Notes: generated by a model not told the origin, from the sequence alone. DNA of 17,202 bases from DATCYZ01 sp036526195 (GCA_036526195.1 DATCYZ010000022.1:1-17202); one strand, 5' to 3'; counted from the first letter of the stretch, positions 1 to 7,460 are shown. Numbers and translations are program-made.

Positions 1-1403
1 TCGATGCCGGTGGCGAGCACCACTTCGTCGAAGCCGGCGAGTTCGGCCTCGTCCGGGGCGCGGTTCAGCACGATCTTCGCGCCGGCGCGGCGCACGCGCT
101 CGGCGTAGTAGGCCACCGACTCGCCGAACTCGCCCTTGCCGGGGATGCGCTTGGCGAGGTTGAACTGCCCGCCGAGTTCGGCGGCGCGATCGAACAGCGT
201 CACCGAGTGGCCGCGTTCGGCCGCCACCGCGGCGCAGGACAGGCCGGCCGGCCCGCCGCCGACCACGGCGATGCGCTTTTGCGCCTTCACCGGGCGGTAG
301 ACGAGCTCGGTCTCGCGGCCCGCGCGCGGGTTCACCAGGCAGTTCGCGATCTGCCGGTCGAAGATGTGGTCCAGGCACGCCTGGTTGCAGGCAAAGCAGA
401 TGTTGATGCCGAGCCGGTCACCGGCCACCGCCTTGTTGGCGAACTCGGCGTCGGCGAGCATCGGCCGCGCGAGCGAGACCATGTCGGCATCGCCGCGCGC
501 GAGCACCGCTTCGGCGACTTCGGGCGCGTTGATGCGGTTCGACGCCACCACCGGGATCTTCACCGCCTCCTTGATGCGGCGCGCCGCCCAGGCGAAGCCG
601 GCGCGCGGCACCGCGTGCGCGATGGTCGGGATGCGCGCCTCGTGCCAGCCGATGCCGGTGTTGAGGAGGTCGGCGCCGGCGGCCTCGACGGCGCGCGCGA
701 CGACGACGGCCTCCTCGCCCGTGAGGCCGCCCTCGACGAGGTCGAGCGCCGAGACGCGGTACTGCAGGATGAAATCCCGCCCGACGGCCTTGCGCGTGCG
801 CGCGACGATCTCGATCGCCATGCGCATGCGGTTCTCCAGCGTCCCGCCCCATTCGTCCTTGCGCTGGTTGGTGCGCAGGCAGAGGAACTGGGTGATCAGG
901 TAGCCCTCCGAGCCCATGATCTCGACGCCGTCGTAGCCGGCTTCCTGCGCGAGTTGCGCGCCGCGCACGAAATCGGCGATCGTCGCCTCGACTTCCGCGC
1001 CCGAGAGTTCGCGCGGCGTCACCTTGTTGATCGGCGCGCGGATCGGCGAGGGGCCCACTGCGTTCGGATGCTTGCTGTAGCGCCCGCCGTGCAGCAGTTG
1101 CAGCAGGATCCGTCCGCCGGCGGCATGCACCTGCTCGGGGATGATGCGATGGCGGTCGCGGTCGGCGGCATCCATCATCGTCTCGCGGTCCGGCCCGAGG
1201 TTGCCCTCCATGTTCGGCGAGAACGCGCCGGTGACCATCAGCGCGGTGCCGCCCGCGGCACGCTCGGCATAGAACGCCGCCAGCCTCGGCGCGCCGTCCG
1301 GCGCGCCTTCCATGCCGGTGTGCATCGAGCCCATCATGATGCGGTTCGGCAGCGTCAGGTGCGCAACGCGAAGCGGCGCGGAAAGCAGCGGATAGGCGGC
1401 CAT
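1..1403 (-). CDS. fadH: NADPH-dependent 2,4-dienoyl-CoA reductase (FadH), C-terminus cut by the window edge
   Basis: This iron-sulfur flavoenzyme reduces 2,4-dienoyl-CoA during beta-oxidation of unsaturated fatty acids in the cytoplasm. About 467 codons are present; E. coli FadH is about 672 aa, so roughly 70% is here. In order there is an OYE-type FMN barrel starting MAAYPLLSAPL and containing PNRIMMGSMHTGMEG. It carries the active-site region YDGVEIMGSEGY and the catalytic-histidine motif GIGWHEARIPT. The 4Fe-4S cluster motif follows, CFACNQACLD with a fourth Cys in NCLVNP. A second dinucleotide-binding domain then begins at IAVVGGGPAGLS. The ATG at 1403 aligns with the known family N-terminus, but I see no Shine-Dalgarno before it. 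The reading frame is intact to the edge. Two degenerate palindromic repeats lie directly upstream. Family assignment is firm; substrate range is inferred. Confidence 0.93.
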   Translation of the reverse strand, partial: MAAYPLLSAPLRVAHLTLPNRIMMGSMHTGMEGAPDGAPRLAAFYAERAAGGTALMVTGAFSPNMEGNLGPDRETMMDAADRDRHRIIPEQVHAAGGRILLQLLHGGRYSKHPNAVGPSPIRAPINKVTPRELSGAEVEATIADFVRGAQLAQEAGYDGVEIMGSEGYLITQFLCLRTNQRKDEWGGTLENRMRMAIEIVARTRKAVGRDFILQYRVSALDLVEGGLTGEEAVVVARAVEAAGADLLNTGIGWHEARIPTIAHAVPRAGFAWAARRIKEAVKIPVVASNRINAPEVAEAVLARGDADMVSLARPMLADAEFANKAVAGDRLGINICFACNQACLDHIFDRQIANCLVNPRAGRETELVYRPVKAQKRIAVVGGGPAGLSCAAVAAERGHSVTLFDRAAELGGQFNLAKRIPGKGEFGESVAYYAERVRRAGAKIVLNRAPDEAELAGFDEVVLATGI

Positions 1404-1419
1404 GCGGGAGGTCCGGAAG

Positions 1420-1468
1420 AAAAAGGGATCAGACCCCATTTTCCCGCAAAAAGGGGTCTAAGCCCTTA
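1420..1468. repeat. Pair of degenerate G4TC/GAC4 palindromic repeats in the fadH leader
   Basis: Two imperfect copies (about 1420-1442 and 1448-1468) resemble the perfect 21-bp palindromes at 16083 and 16141. The first reads AAAAAGGGATCAGACCCC and is followed by ATTTTCCCGC; the perfect copy at 16141 is likewise followed by TTTTCCCGC. The second reads AAAAAGGGGTCTAAGCCC. The two copies can also pair with each other, AGACCCC at 1431-1437 with GGGGTCT at 1453-1459, giving an alternative larger hairpin. They fill the gap between the EamA stop (1482) and the fadH start (1403). They may end transcription of the upstream operon or shape the fadH leader; function is inferred. Confidence 0.75.
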
Positions 1469-1481
1469 TTTCACCATTTCG

Positions 1482-2336
1482 CTATCCCTTCAGGACGAAG
1501 ACGGTGCCGAGCACCACCAGCACGCCGCCGGCGAGCGCGGCGGGGCCGAGGGTTTCGCCGAGCAGCAGGGCGCCCCAGACGACGCCGAAGGCGGGAATCA
1601 GGAAGGTGACGGTGAGCGCGCGCGCCGCGCCGAGGTCGGCGATCAGCCGGAAGTAGAGCAGGAACGCCACGGCGCTGCAGAGCAGGGCGAGCATCAGCAC
1701 GCTGGCGCTCGCGAGCGGCGAGGGCAGGGCCTCGGGCAGGTTGGCGAGCGCGAAGGGCGCGAGCATCGCGGCCGCGGCCAGCTGGCTGCCGGCGGCGATG
1801 CCGCGCGCCGGCACGCCCTGCGCGAAGCGCTTGAGGTAGACGCCGGTGAGCGCGTAGCACACCGTCGCGCCGAGGCAGGCGGCCACCGCCCAGCCGAAAA
1901 GCGGGCCGTCGCCGCCGGTGCCGCCGCGCGCCACCAGCGCGACCCCGGCGATGCCGAGCGCGAGCCCGAGCGCGCGTCGAACCGTGATGCGCTCGCCGAG
2001 CCAGAGCGCGCCGAACACCACGCCGAAGAGCGGCGCCGCGGCATTCAGGATCGCCGAGAGCCCGGACTCGATGTGCAGCGCCGCGAAGGCGTAGAAAGTG
2101 AAGGGCAGCGCGCCGTTGATCGCGCCGATGACGAGGTACGCGCGCCGATGTTCGCGCCACTGCATCGACTGGCCGCTCAGGCGGAACCACAGCGCCAGCG
2201 CGAGGCCAGCGATGCCGACCCGCAGGAAACTGGTCAGGAACGCGCCGAACTCCGGCGCGCCCACGCGCAGGAACAGGAACGAGGCGCCCCAGATCGCGGC
2301 GAGCGCGACCAGGCGGCCGGTGTCGGCCGCGCTCAT
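1482..2336 (-). CDS. EamA/DMT-family transporter
   Basis: An inner-membrane permease of the drug/metabolite transporter superfamily, 284 aa. About ten hydrophobic segments are arranged as two EamA repeats; the first starts LVALAAIWGASFLFLRVG and the second is near LFGWAVAACLGATVCYALTG. Segments such as AALHIESGLSAILNAAAPLFGVVFGALWLGE match the family pattern of a helix leading into GE at the repeat end. I chose the ATG at 2336 because the reading frame upstream of it is covered by the Ada-like gene. The ATG overlaps that gene's TGA stop (ATGA), which implies translational coupling. The substrate cannot be read from sequence; members export amino acids, nucleobases or other metabolites. Its place behind an Ada-like regulator and a threonine dehydratase-like gene makes amino-acid or metabolite export plausible, but that is inference. 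Confidence 0.88.
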   Translation of the reverse strand: MSAADTGRLVALAAIWGASFLFLRVGAPEFGAFLTSFLRVGIAGLALALWFRLSGQSMQWREHRRAYLVIGAINGALPFTFYAFAALHIESGLSAILNAAAPLFGVVFGALWLGERITVRRALGLALGIAGVALVARGGTGGDGPLFGWAVAACLGATVCYALTGVYLKRFAQGVPARGIAAGSQLAAAAMLAPFALANLPEALPSPLASASVLMLALLCSAVAFLLYFRLIADLGAARALTVTFLIPAFGVVWGALLLGETLGPAALAGGVLVVLGTVFVLKG

Positions 2337-3154
2337 CCGCGCCGGCGCTTCTCGATCCCGAGCAGGGTCTTCTTGCGCGGCAGGCCCCAGGCATAGCCGC
2401 CGAGCCCGCCGTCGGCGCGCACCGCGCGGTGGCAGGGCACCGCAAGCGCCACCGGGTTCGCGGCGCAGGCGCTGCCGACCGCGCGCACCGCCTTGGGCCG
2501 GCCGATGCTGCGCGCAAGCTCGCCGTAGGTGCGGGTCTCGCCGCGCGGAATCGCGCGCAGCGCGTCCCAGACGCGGCGCTGGAACACCGTGCCGCGCACG
2601 TCGAGCGGCACGCGCACCAGCGCCTCGTCGCCCCGGACGAAGGCGAGCACCCGGCGTCGCACCGCGGCGAGCGCTGTGGCGTCCTCGGCGAGCGTGGCGC
2701 GGCCGAACTCCTCGGCGAGCGCGCGTCGCAGGGCGCGCGCGCTGCCGCCCAGCTTGACCGCGCAGACCCCGCGCGGCGTCGCGGCCACCAGCACCTGCCC
2801 GAGCGGGGAGGCGAAAGTGGTCCACGCGATCCGCAGGCCCGCGCCGCGCGCACGGTAGGCGCTTGCGTCCATGCCGAGGCGCGCCCCCGCCTTTTCGTAG
2901 AAGCGCGAGAGCGAGCCGTAGCCGGCCTCGAACACCGCGTCGGTGACGCGCGCGCCACGGCGCAATCCGGTCTTGGCCGCCTCCAGCCTGCGCGCCTCCT
3001 GGTAAGCGAGCGGCGAGACGCCGTAGGCATGCTTGAAGCGCCGCTGCAGGTGCCAGGGGCTCGCGCCGACGGCGCGCGCGAGTTCGGCCAGCGTCACCCG
3101 CTCGCCGTCGCGGGCGTCGAGGTACGCGCGGGCCTGGTCGAGGATTGCATCCAT
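2333..3154 (-). CDS. ada: AraC-type HTH / O6-methylguanine-DNA methyltransferase fusion (Ada-like, without the N-terminal zinc domain)
   Basis: A two-domain DNA-repair and regulatory protein of 273 aa. Residues about 1-100 form an AraC HTH pair (LAELARAVGASPWHLQRRFKH, then VTDAVFEAGYGSLSRFYEKAG). Residues about 103-273 are a methylguanine methyltransferase. The alkyl-acceptor motif VPCHR is at about Cys241, preceded by GETRTYGELARSIGRPKAVRAVGSACAANP in the DNA-binding region. The N-terminal cysteine-rich zinc domain of E. coli Ada, which senses methylphosphotriesters, is missing, so the trigger for any transcriptional activity is unclear. ATG at 3154 was chosen; a GTG lies two codons upstream at 3160. 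No clear Shine-Dalgarno is seen. The gene starts 32 nt after the threonine dehydratase-like stop and overlaps the downstream EamA start by 4 nt. Confidence 0.9.
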   Translation of the reverse strand: MDAILDQARAYLDARDGERVTLAELARAVGASPWHLQRRFKHAYGVSPLAYQEARRLEAAKTGLRRGARVTDAVFEAGYGSLSRFYEKAGARLGMDASAYRARGAGLRIAWTTFASPLGQVLVAATPRGVCAVKLGGSARALRRALAEEFGRATLAEDATALAAVRRRVLAFVRGDEALVRVPLDVRGTVFQRRVWDALRAIPRGETRTYGELARSIGRPKAVRAVGSACAANPVALAVPCHRAVRADGGLGGYAWGLPRKKTLLGIEKRRRG

Positions 3155-3186
3155 GGGCACAGGATAGGCGGCCCGCGCCCGTGCCG

Positions 3187-4158
3187 CTATCCGGATGTTG
3201 CGCGCGGCGCCAGCGCCTCGAGAAAGCGCTCGCGATCGACGTTGCCGCCGGAGGCGATCACGGCGTAGCGACGCCCCGGTTTCGCGCCTTCCTTGAGGAG
3301 CGCCGCGAGCGGCGCGGCGCCCGCGCCCTCGACCACATTGTGCGTGTCGTCGAACAGCATGCGCATCGCCGCCTTCACCTCGGTGTCGGTGACGCGCACG
3401 ATGCGCTCGGCCCCGGCGCGGATGATGTCGAGCGCCGCCGGCACCGGCACGCGCACCGCCATGCCGTCGGCGAAGGTGTCCGCGCTGTCGGTTTCCACCA
3501 CCCGGCCCGCCTCGAAGGAGCGCGCATAGGCGTCCGCATGCGTCGAGACCACGCCGACGATCTGCGTGGCGAGGCCGAGCGCGTCGCGCCAGGCGATCAG
3601 CCCGCAGATGCCGGAGCCGCAGCCGATCGGCACGTACACGGTGTCGAGGTCCTTCGCGGCGGAGAACAGTTCCAGTGCGTAGCTGCCCACGCCGGCCACC
3701 AGTTCCGGCATGAACGGCCCGACGAAGGCCAGCCCTTCTGACTTCGACAGTGCGCCGGCGTGCAGCCGCGCCTCGTCGAAATCGCGCCCGTGCTCGACGA
3801 GCTCCGCGCCCCAGGCGCGCATCGCGGCGTTCTTGCCGGGGCTGTTGCCGCGCGGCACGACGATCACGGTGCGCAGGCCGTGGCGGCGCGCGGCCCAGGG
3901 CAGGCTCTGGCCGTGGTTGCCGCGGGTGGCGCTGACGATGCCGGACAGTCCGGGCGCGCGCTTCACGAGTGCTTCGAGCAGCACGATGCCGCCGCGCACC
4001 TTGAAGGCCCCCGTCGGCGTGTGGTTTTCATGCTTGACCCAGACCTCGGCGCCGAGGCGTCCCGCGAGCAGCGGCCAGGGGTATTGCGGCGTCGGCGACA
4101 TCACGGCATGCACCTGTCGGGCAGCCGCTTCGAGGGTCGCGCGCGTCAGGCGTTCCAT
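3187..4158 (-). CDS. Threonine/serine dehydratase-like PLP enzyme (fold type II)
   Basis: A 323-aa pyridoxal-phosphate enzyme of the threonine/serine dehydratase family, expected to deaminate a beta-hydroxy amino acid to a 2-oxo acid in the cytoplasm. The PLP lysine is K53 in TGAFKVRGG. The substrate loop is SATRGNHGQS, the phosphate-binding glycine loop is GCGSGICG, and a conserved SGGN lies near the C-terminus (IASGGNVDRE). There is no C-terminal ACT-like regulatory domain, so it resembles catabolic TdcB-type enzymes rather than allosteric IlvA. Hydroxyaspartate dehydratase or a racemase are alternatives. The ATG at 4158 follows a weak GAGAAAG. It is the first gene of a likely operon with the Ada-like gene and EamA transporter, and so may supply a product or relieve a load handled by the exporter; that link is inference. 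Confidence 0.88.
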   Translation of the reverse strand: MERLTRATLEAAARQVHAVMSPTPQYPWPLLAGRLGAEVWVKHENHTPTGAFKVRGGIVLLEALVKRAPGLSGIVSATRGNHGQSLPWAARRHGLRTVIVVPRGNSPGKNAAMRAWGAELVEHGRDFDEARLHAGALSKSEGLAFVGPFMPELVAGVGSYALELFSAAKDLDTVYVPIGCGSGICGLIAWRDALGLATQIVGVVSTHADAYARSFEAGRVVETDSADTFADGMAVRVPVPAALDIIRAGAERIVRVTDTEVKAAMRMLFDDTHNVVEGAGAAPLAALLKEGAKPGRRYAVIASGGNVDRERFLEALAPRATSG

Positions 4159-4204
4159 GCGTTCTTTCTCGTCGTGTTGCGTCCGGGGCGGAGCAGCGGG
4201 GTGG

Positions 4205-4248
4205 ATCCCGCGCAGTTCCGCGCTTTACGCGGGATGGCGACGAATATA
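4205..4248 (-). promoter_or_regulatory. Possible promoter and leader hairpin of the threonine dehydratase/ada/EamA operon
   Basis: On the minus strand a TATATT hexamer (4243-4248) could be a -10 box; no good -35 is visible at the expected spacing. Just downstream is an 8-bp perfect inverted repeat (ATCCCGCG 4205-4212, CGCGGGAT 4228-4235, 15-nt loop). It would lie in the 5' leader, about 47 nt before the ATG at 4158. The function is inferred from position only. Confidence 0.25.
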
Positions 4249-4318
4249 CTCCCGAGGTCCCTTCCGCGTCCCTCGCCCATCGAACAGGTGTCCGATCCGA
4301 AATTCCCTGCCGACGCCG

Positions 4319-4567
4319 CGCATCGAGTTCGGCCGCGAGGGGGAGGAGTTCTTCGTGCGCGACAACGGCATCGGCTTCGACATGGCCTGCGCCGGCAAGC
4401 TGTTCAAGCCCTTCGAGCGCCTGCACCGCGCCGGGGCGTTTCCCGGCACCGGCACCGGCATCGGCCTGGCGACGGTGGAGCGCATCATTCGCCGGCACCA
4501 CGGCACGGTGCGCGCGACGGCGGTACCGGACGAGGGCGCGACCTTCTACTTCACCCTGCCGCAGTAA
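4319..4567 (+). pseudogene. Remnant of a sensor histidine kinase (C-terminal part of the HATPase domain)
   Basis: About 82 codons encode the end of a kinase ATPase domain of the PAS-sensor/bacteriophytochrome-like type. The G1 box is DNGIGFDMA, the F box KLFKPFERLH, then G2 GTGTGIGLATV, and the C-terminus ATFYFTLPQ with a TAA stop. The N box, dimerisation domain and all sensor domains are missing. Upstream the open frame merely runs antisense through the dehydratase gene and has no credible start. The G2 box carries an extra Thr-Gly from a 6-bp tandem repeat (GGCACC at 4445 and 4451), which fits decay without selection. The piece is convergent with paaK. The 160 bp upstream (4159-4318) show no other coding signal. 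It is most likely a deletion scar rather than a working protein. Confidence 0.8.
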
Positions 4568-4573
4568 GGCGCT

Positions 4574-4600
4574 GCAGGCGGCGCCGCGGCGCAGGCCTGC
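4574..4600. terminator. GC-rich nested inverted repeat between the kinase remnant and paaK
   Basis: GCAGGC (4574-4579) pairs with GCCTGC (4595-4600) around a 12-bp self-complementary core, GCGCCGCGGCGC (4581-4592). It sits in the 46-bp gap between two convergent reading frames, just past the paaK stop at 4614. It could end paaK transcription, but there is no clear T-run on either side, so it may be only a structured spacer. Confidence 0.35.
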
Positions 4601-4613
4601 GACCGCTTGTTGC

Positions 4614-5915
4614 TCAGGCCTTCGGCCGCTTGTCCACGACGCGCTTTGCCTTGCCGATGGAGCGCTCGACCGCGCCGAGCGCGGCAATGCGCACGTCGGC
4701 CGTGACGCCGATCATCGACTTCACGTTGTGCTTCAGCGTCGCCGCGGCCGCGGTGCGCTTCGCTTCCGGCAGGTCCGCCGCCGCGGGTGCGAGTTCCACC
4801 ACCACGGTGAGGTGGTCGAGCGGGCCCTCCTTCGACAGTTCCAGCACGTAGTGCGGCGAAAGCTCGGCCTGCCGCAGGATCTGCTCCTCGACCTGCGACG
4901 GGAACACGTTCACGCCGCGGATGATCAGCATGTCGTCCGACCTGCCGGTGATCTTCTCCATGCGACGCATGCTGCGCGCGGTGCCCGGCAGGAGCCGGGT
5001 CAAATCGCGCGTGCGATAGCGGATCACCGGCAGCGCCTCCTTGGTGAGCGAGGTGAACACCAGTTCCCCGGTCTCGCCCTCGGGCAGCACCGCGCCGGTC
5101 TCGGGGTCGACGACCTCCGGGTAGAAATGGTCTTCCCAGATGGTCAGGCCATCCCTGGTCTCGATGCACTCCTGCGCCACGCCCGGCCCCATCACCTCCG
5201 ACAGGCCGTAGAGGTCGATCGCCTCGAGCGAGGTGCGCGCCTCGATCTGCTTTCGCATCTCCTGGGTCCAGGGCTCGGCGCCGAAGATGCCGATGCGCAG
5301 CGAGCTCTTCTTCGGGTCCATCCCCTGGCGTTCCATCTCGTCGGCGATCGCGAGCATGTAGGACGGCGTCACCATGATGATCTCGGGCCTGAAATCCGCG
5401 ATCAGCTGCACCTGGCGCTCGGTCATGCCGCCGCCCAGCGGCACCACGGCGAGGCCGAGGCGTTCCGCGCCGTAGTGCGCGCCCAGGCCGCCGGTGAACA
5501 GGCCGTAGCCGTAGGCGACGTGCACCTTGTCGCCGGGACGCGCGCCCGCGGCGCGGATCGAGCGCGCCATGACGTGGGTCCAGGTGTCGATGTCCTTCGC
5601 GGTATAGCCCACCACCGTCGGCTTGCCGGTGGTGCCGGAGGAGGCATGGATGCGCACCACCTTGTCCATCGGCACGGCGAACATGCCGAAGGGGTAGGTC
5701 TCGCGAAGATCCGCCTTCGCCATGAAGGGGAACTTCGCCAGGTCGGCGAGCGACCGGCAGTCGGCGGGCTTGACGCCGGCGGCATCGAACTTCCTTCGCG
5801 TGTGCGCCACGTTCTCGTAGGCATGCGCGAGCGACCATTGCAGGCGCTCGAGCTGCAGCGCGCGAAGTTCGGCGACGGGCGCCGTTTCGATGGCTTCGAG
5901 CGGAAAGGCCTTCAT
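4614..5915 (-). CDS. paaK: Phenylacetate-CoA ligase
   Basis: Activates phenylacetate to phenylacetyl-CoA with ATP and CoA, the entry step of the aerobic hybrid phenylacetate pathway; cytoplasmic. The protein is 433 aa, the usual PaaK length. The AMP-binding P-loop is ASSGTTGKPTVVGYT at about residues 91-105. YGYGLFTGGLGAHYGAE, the DLYGLSEVMGPG adenine/acyl pocket motif and GRSDDMLIIRGVNVFPSQVE at the domain hinge follow. A C-terminal catalytic lysine is in SIGKAKRV at about K422. The ATG at 5915 was chosen because AGGAGG lies 6-8 nt upstream and MKAFPLEAIE matches the family start; the frame is open further upstream to 6005 but into paaG. It begins 34 nt after the paaG stop, so the two form an operon. 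Related aryl-CoA ligases cannot be excluded, but PaaG next door supports phenylacetate. Confidence 0.95.
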   Translation of the reverse strand: MKAFPLEAIETAPVAELRALQLERLQWSLAHAYENVAHTRRKFDAAGVKPADCRSLADLAKFPFMAKADLRETYPFGMFAVPMDKVVRIHASSGTTGKPTVVGYTAKDIDTWTHVMARSIRAAGARPGDKVHVAYGYGLFTGGLGAHYGAERLGLAVVPLGGGMTERQVQLIADFRPEIIMVTPSYMLAIADEMERQGMDPKKSSLRIGIFGAEPWTQEMRKQIEARTSLEAIDLYGLSEVMGPGVAQECIETRDGLTIWEDHFYPEVVDPETGAVLPEGETGELVFTSLTKEALPVIRYRTRDLTRLLPGTARSMRRMEKITGRSDDMLIIRGVNVFPSQVEEQILRQAELSPHYVLELSKEGPLDHLTVVVELAPAAADLPEAKRTAAAATLKHNVKSMIGVTADVRIAALGAVERSIGKAKRVVDKRPKA

Positions 5916-5949
5916 CTCGATCCTCCTGTTGCGGTCCCGCGTGCCGGAC

Positions 5950-6735
5950 TCATCGACCGCGGAACGCGGGCTTGCGCTTTTCCTTGAAGGCGGTGACGCC
6001 CTCACGGAAATCCGCGGTCAGTCCGGCCTCGCGCTGCAGGTCGCGCTCGAGGTCGAGTTGCGCCGTCAGCGTGTTGCCCGGCGAGGCGGCGAGCGCCTGC
6101 TTGATCAGGCCGTAGGTGTGCGTCGGCCCGGCGGCGAGCCGCACCGCGAGCGATTGCGCCTCGACCGCGAGGCGCGCATCGTCGACGCACTTCCAGATGA
6201 CGCCCCAGCGCTCGGCGTCCCCGGCCTCGAGTCGCTCGCCGAGCAGCGCGAGGCCGGCGGCGCGGGCGCGCCCGGCAAGCCGCGGCAGGAAGTACGTGCT
6301 GCCGGCATCCGGCACCAGGCCGATCTTCACGAAGGCCTGCAGGAAGTACGCCGAGCGCGCGGCGAGCACCAGGTCGCAGGCGAGCGCCAGGCTCGCGCCG
6401 GCGCCGGCCGCGGCGCCGTTGACCGCGGCGATCACCGGCTTGGGCAGCGCCTGCAGGCTGCGGATCATCGGGTTGTAGACCATGTCGAGCAGTACCGAAA
6501 GGTCCGGCGGCGGCGCCTCGGGGCGGACGTCGCGCTGGTTCAGGTCGGCGCCGGCGCAGAACGCGCGCCCGCTGCCGGTGAGCAGCACCACGCGCACCGC
6601 GGCGTCGGTGCCGGCGCGCTCGATCGCCGCGCGCAGGCCCTCGAGCAGCGGCGGGTTGAACGCGTTCAGCCTGTCGGGCCGGTTCAGCGTGATGCCGAGC
6701 ACCCCGGCGTCGAGCGAAACGATCACTTCCGGCAT
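5950..6735 (-). CDS. paaG: Ring-1,2-epoxyphenylacetyl-CoA isomerase (crotonase family)
   Basis: Converts ring-1,2-epoxyphenylacetyl-CoA to the seven-membered oxepin-CoA in phenylacetate breakdown, and can isomerise dienoyl-CoA later in the pathway. The protein is 261 aa. Crotonase features are ITLNRPDRLNAFN, the first oxyanion-hole strand GRAFCAGADLNQRD and the second NGAAAGAGASLALACD. KIGLVPDAGSTYFLPR contains the catalytic Asp (D143, equivalent to E. coli PaaG Asp136). The first crotonase glutamate is replaced (Ala114), as expected for an isomerase rather than a hydratase. The C-terminal half, AGRARAAGLALLGERLEA through the end REGVTAFKEKR, follows E. coli PaaG closely. The ATG at 6735 has GGGAG about 6 nt upstream; ATGs further out at 6783 and 6771 would run into the divergent leader. 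First gene of the paaG-paaK unit. Confidence 0.93.
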   Translation of the reverse strand: MPEVIVSLDAGVLGITLNRPDRLNAFNPPLLEGLRAAIERAGTDAAVRVVLLTGSGRAFCAGADLNQRDVRPEAPPPDLSVLLDMVYNPMIRSLQALPKPVIAAVNGAAAGAGASLALACDLVLAARSAYFLQAFVKIGLVPDAGSTYFLPRLAGRARAAGLALLGERLEAGDAERWGVIWKCVDDARLAVEAQSLAVRLAAGPTHTYGLIKQALAASPGNTLTAQLDLERDLQREAGLTADFREGVTAFKEKRKPAFRGR

Positions 6736-6808
6736 GGCCACTCCCGCGTGCGATTCTGCAAAAGCATACATGAGACCCCGCATGAGAACCCCGCTCCATC
6801 TGCCGAAG

Positions 6809-6814
6809 TAGAAT
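6809..6814 (+). promoter_or_regulatory. Candidate -10 box of paaY, placed for a leaderless transcript
   Basis: TAGAAT ends only 6 nt before the paaY ATG (TAGAAT-CGCCGG-ATG). If used, transcription would begin at or next to the start codon. There is no Shine-Dalgarno in front of paaY, which fits a leaderless message. No convincing -35 is seen 16-18 bp upstream. The whole paaG/paaY divergent spacer is only 85 bp (6736-6820). Confidence 0.35.
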
Positions 6815-6820
6815 CGCCGG

Positions 6821-7444
6821 ATGCCCGGACCGAAAGTCTATGCGCTCGACGGCATCACGCCGGTCATCGACGCGCTTGCCTACGTGCACCCGAGCGCGGT
6901 GCTGATCGGCGACGTGATCATCGGCCCGCGCGTCTATGTCGGGCCCGCGGCCTGCCTGCGCGGCGACTTCGGCCGCATCGTGATCGAGGCGGGCGCGAAC
7001 ATCCAGGACACCTGCGTGCTGCACGCCTTCCCGGACCGCGACCTCGTCGTCGGCGTCGACGGCCACATCGGCCACGGCGCGATCCTGCACGGCTGCATCG
7101 TCGAGCGGAACGCCCTCGTCGGCATCAATGCTGTGGTCAACGACAACGCGGTGGTGGGCGAGTCGGCCTTTGTCGCGGCGAGCGCCTTCGTCAAGGCGGG
7201 CTTCGTCATTCCGCCGCGCAGCCTGGTGGCGGGACTGCCGGCGCGCGTGGTGCGCGAACTCAGCCCCGCGGAACTCGCCTGGAAGGTCGAGGCGACGCGC
7301 GGCTACCAGGACCTCGCGGCGCGCTGCCTTGCCAGCATGACCGAAACCGACGCACTCAGCGTGCCCGAACCCGGGCGCGCGCGCATGCCCTCTTCCGGCG
7401 GCACGGTGCCGCTCGGCGAACTGAAGCGCAGGCAGGGCGGCTAG
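6821..7444 (+). CDS. paaY: PaaY thioesterase, hexapeptide-repeat (gamma-carbonic-anhydrase fold)
   Basis: A trimeric left-handed beta-helix protein of 207 aa. PaaY proteins hydrolyse dead-end CoA thioesters formed when the ring-epoxide intermediate of phenylacetate catabolism goes astray, protecting the CoA pool. Hexapeptide repeats run from about residue 20 to 140: VHPSAVLIGDVIIGPRVYVG, then VDGHIGHGAILHGCIVERNALVGINAVV. His residues in DTCVLHAF and GHGAILHGC are the expected metal ligands. GLPARVVRELSPAELAWK is the typical exit helix. A C-terminal tail rich in Pro/Gly/Arg (about 25 aa) extends past the core. The gene is divergent from paaG and followed at 71 nt by the enoyl-CoA hydratase. 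A plain gamma-carbonic anhydrase is the alternative, made less likely by the paa neighbours. Confidence 0.9.
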   Translation: MPGPKVYALDGITPVIDALAYVHPSAVLIGDVIIGPRVYVGPAACLRGDFGRIVIEAGANIQDTCVLHAFPDRDLVVGVDGHIGHGAILHGCIVERNALVGINAVVNDNAVVGESAFVAASAFVKAGFVIPPRSLVAGLPARVVRELSPAELAWKVEATRGYQDLAARCLASMTETDALSVPEPGRARMPSSGGTVPLGELKRRQGG

Positions 7445-7460
7445 CTGCGACCTGAACCCC

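Noticed and set aside
207..2396. 729-aa plus-strand open frame
   Set aside because: It lies antisense to fadH, the EamA gene and the ada end, is rich in Arg/Ala/Gly/His and has no recognisable domain. It is a high-GC shadow.
3710..4567. Whole 285-codon plus frame as a kinase gene
   Set aside because: Only the last 82 codons resemble a kinase; the rest is antisense to the dehydratase-like gene.
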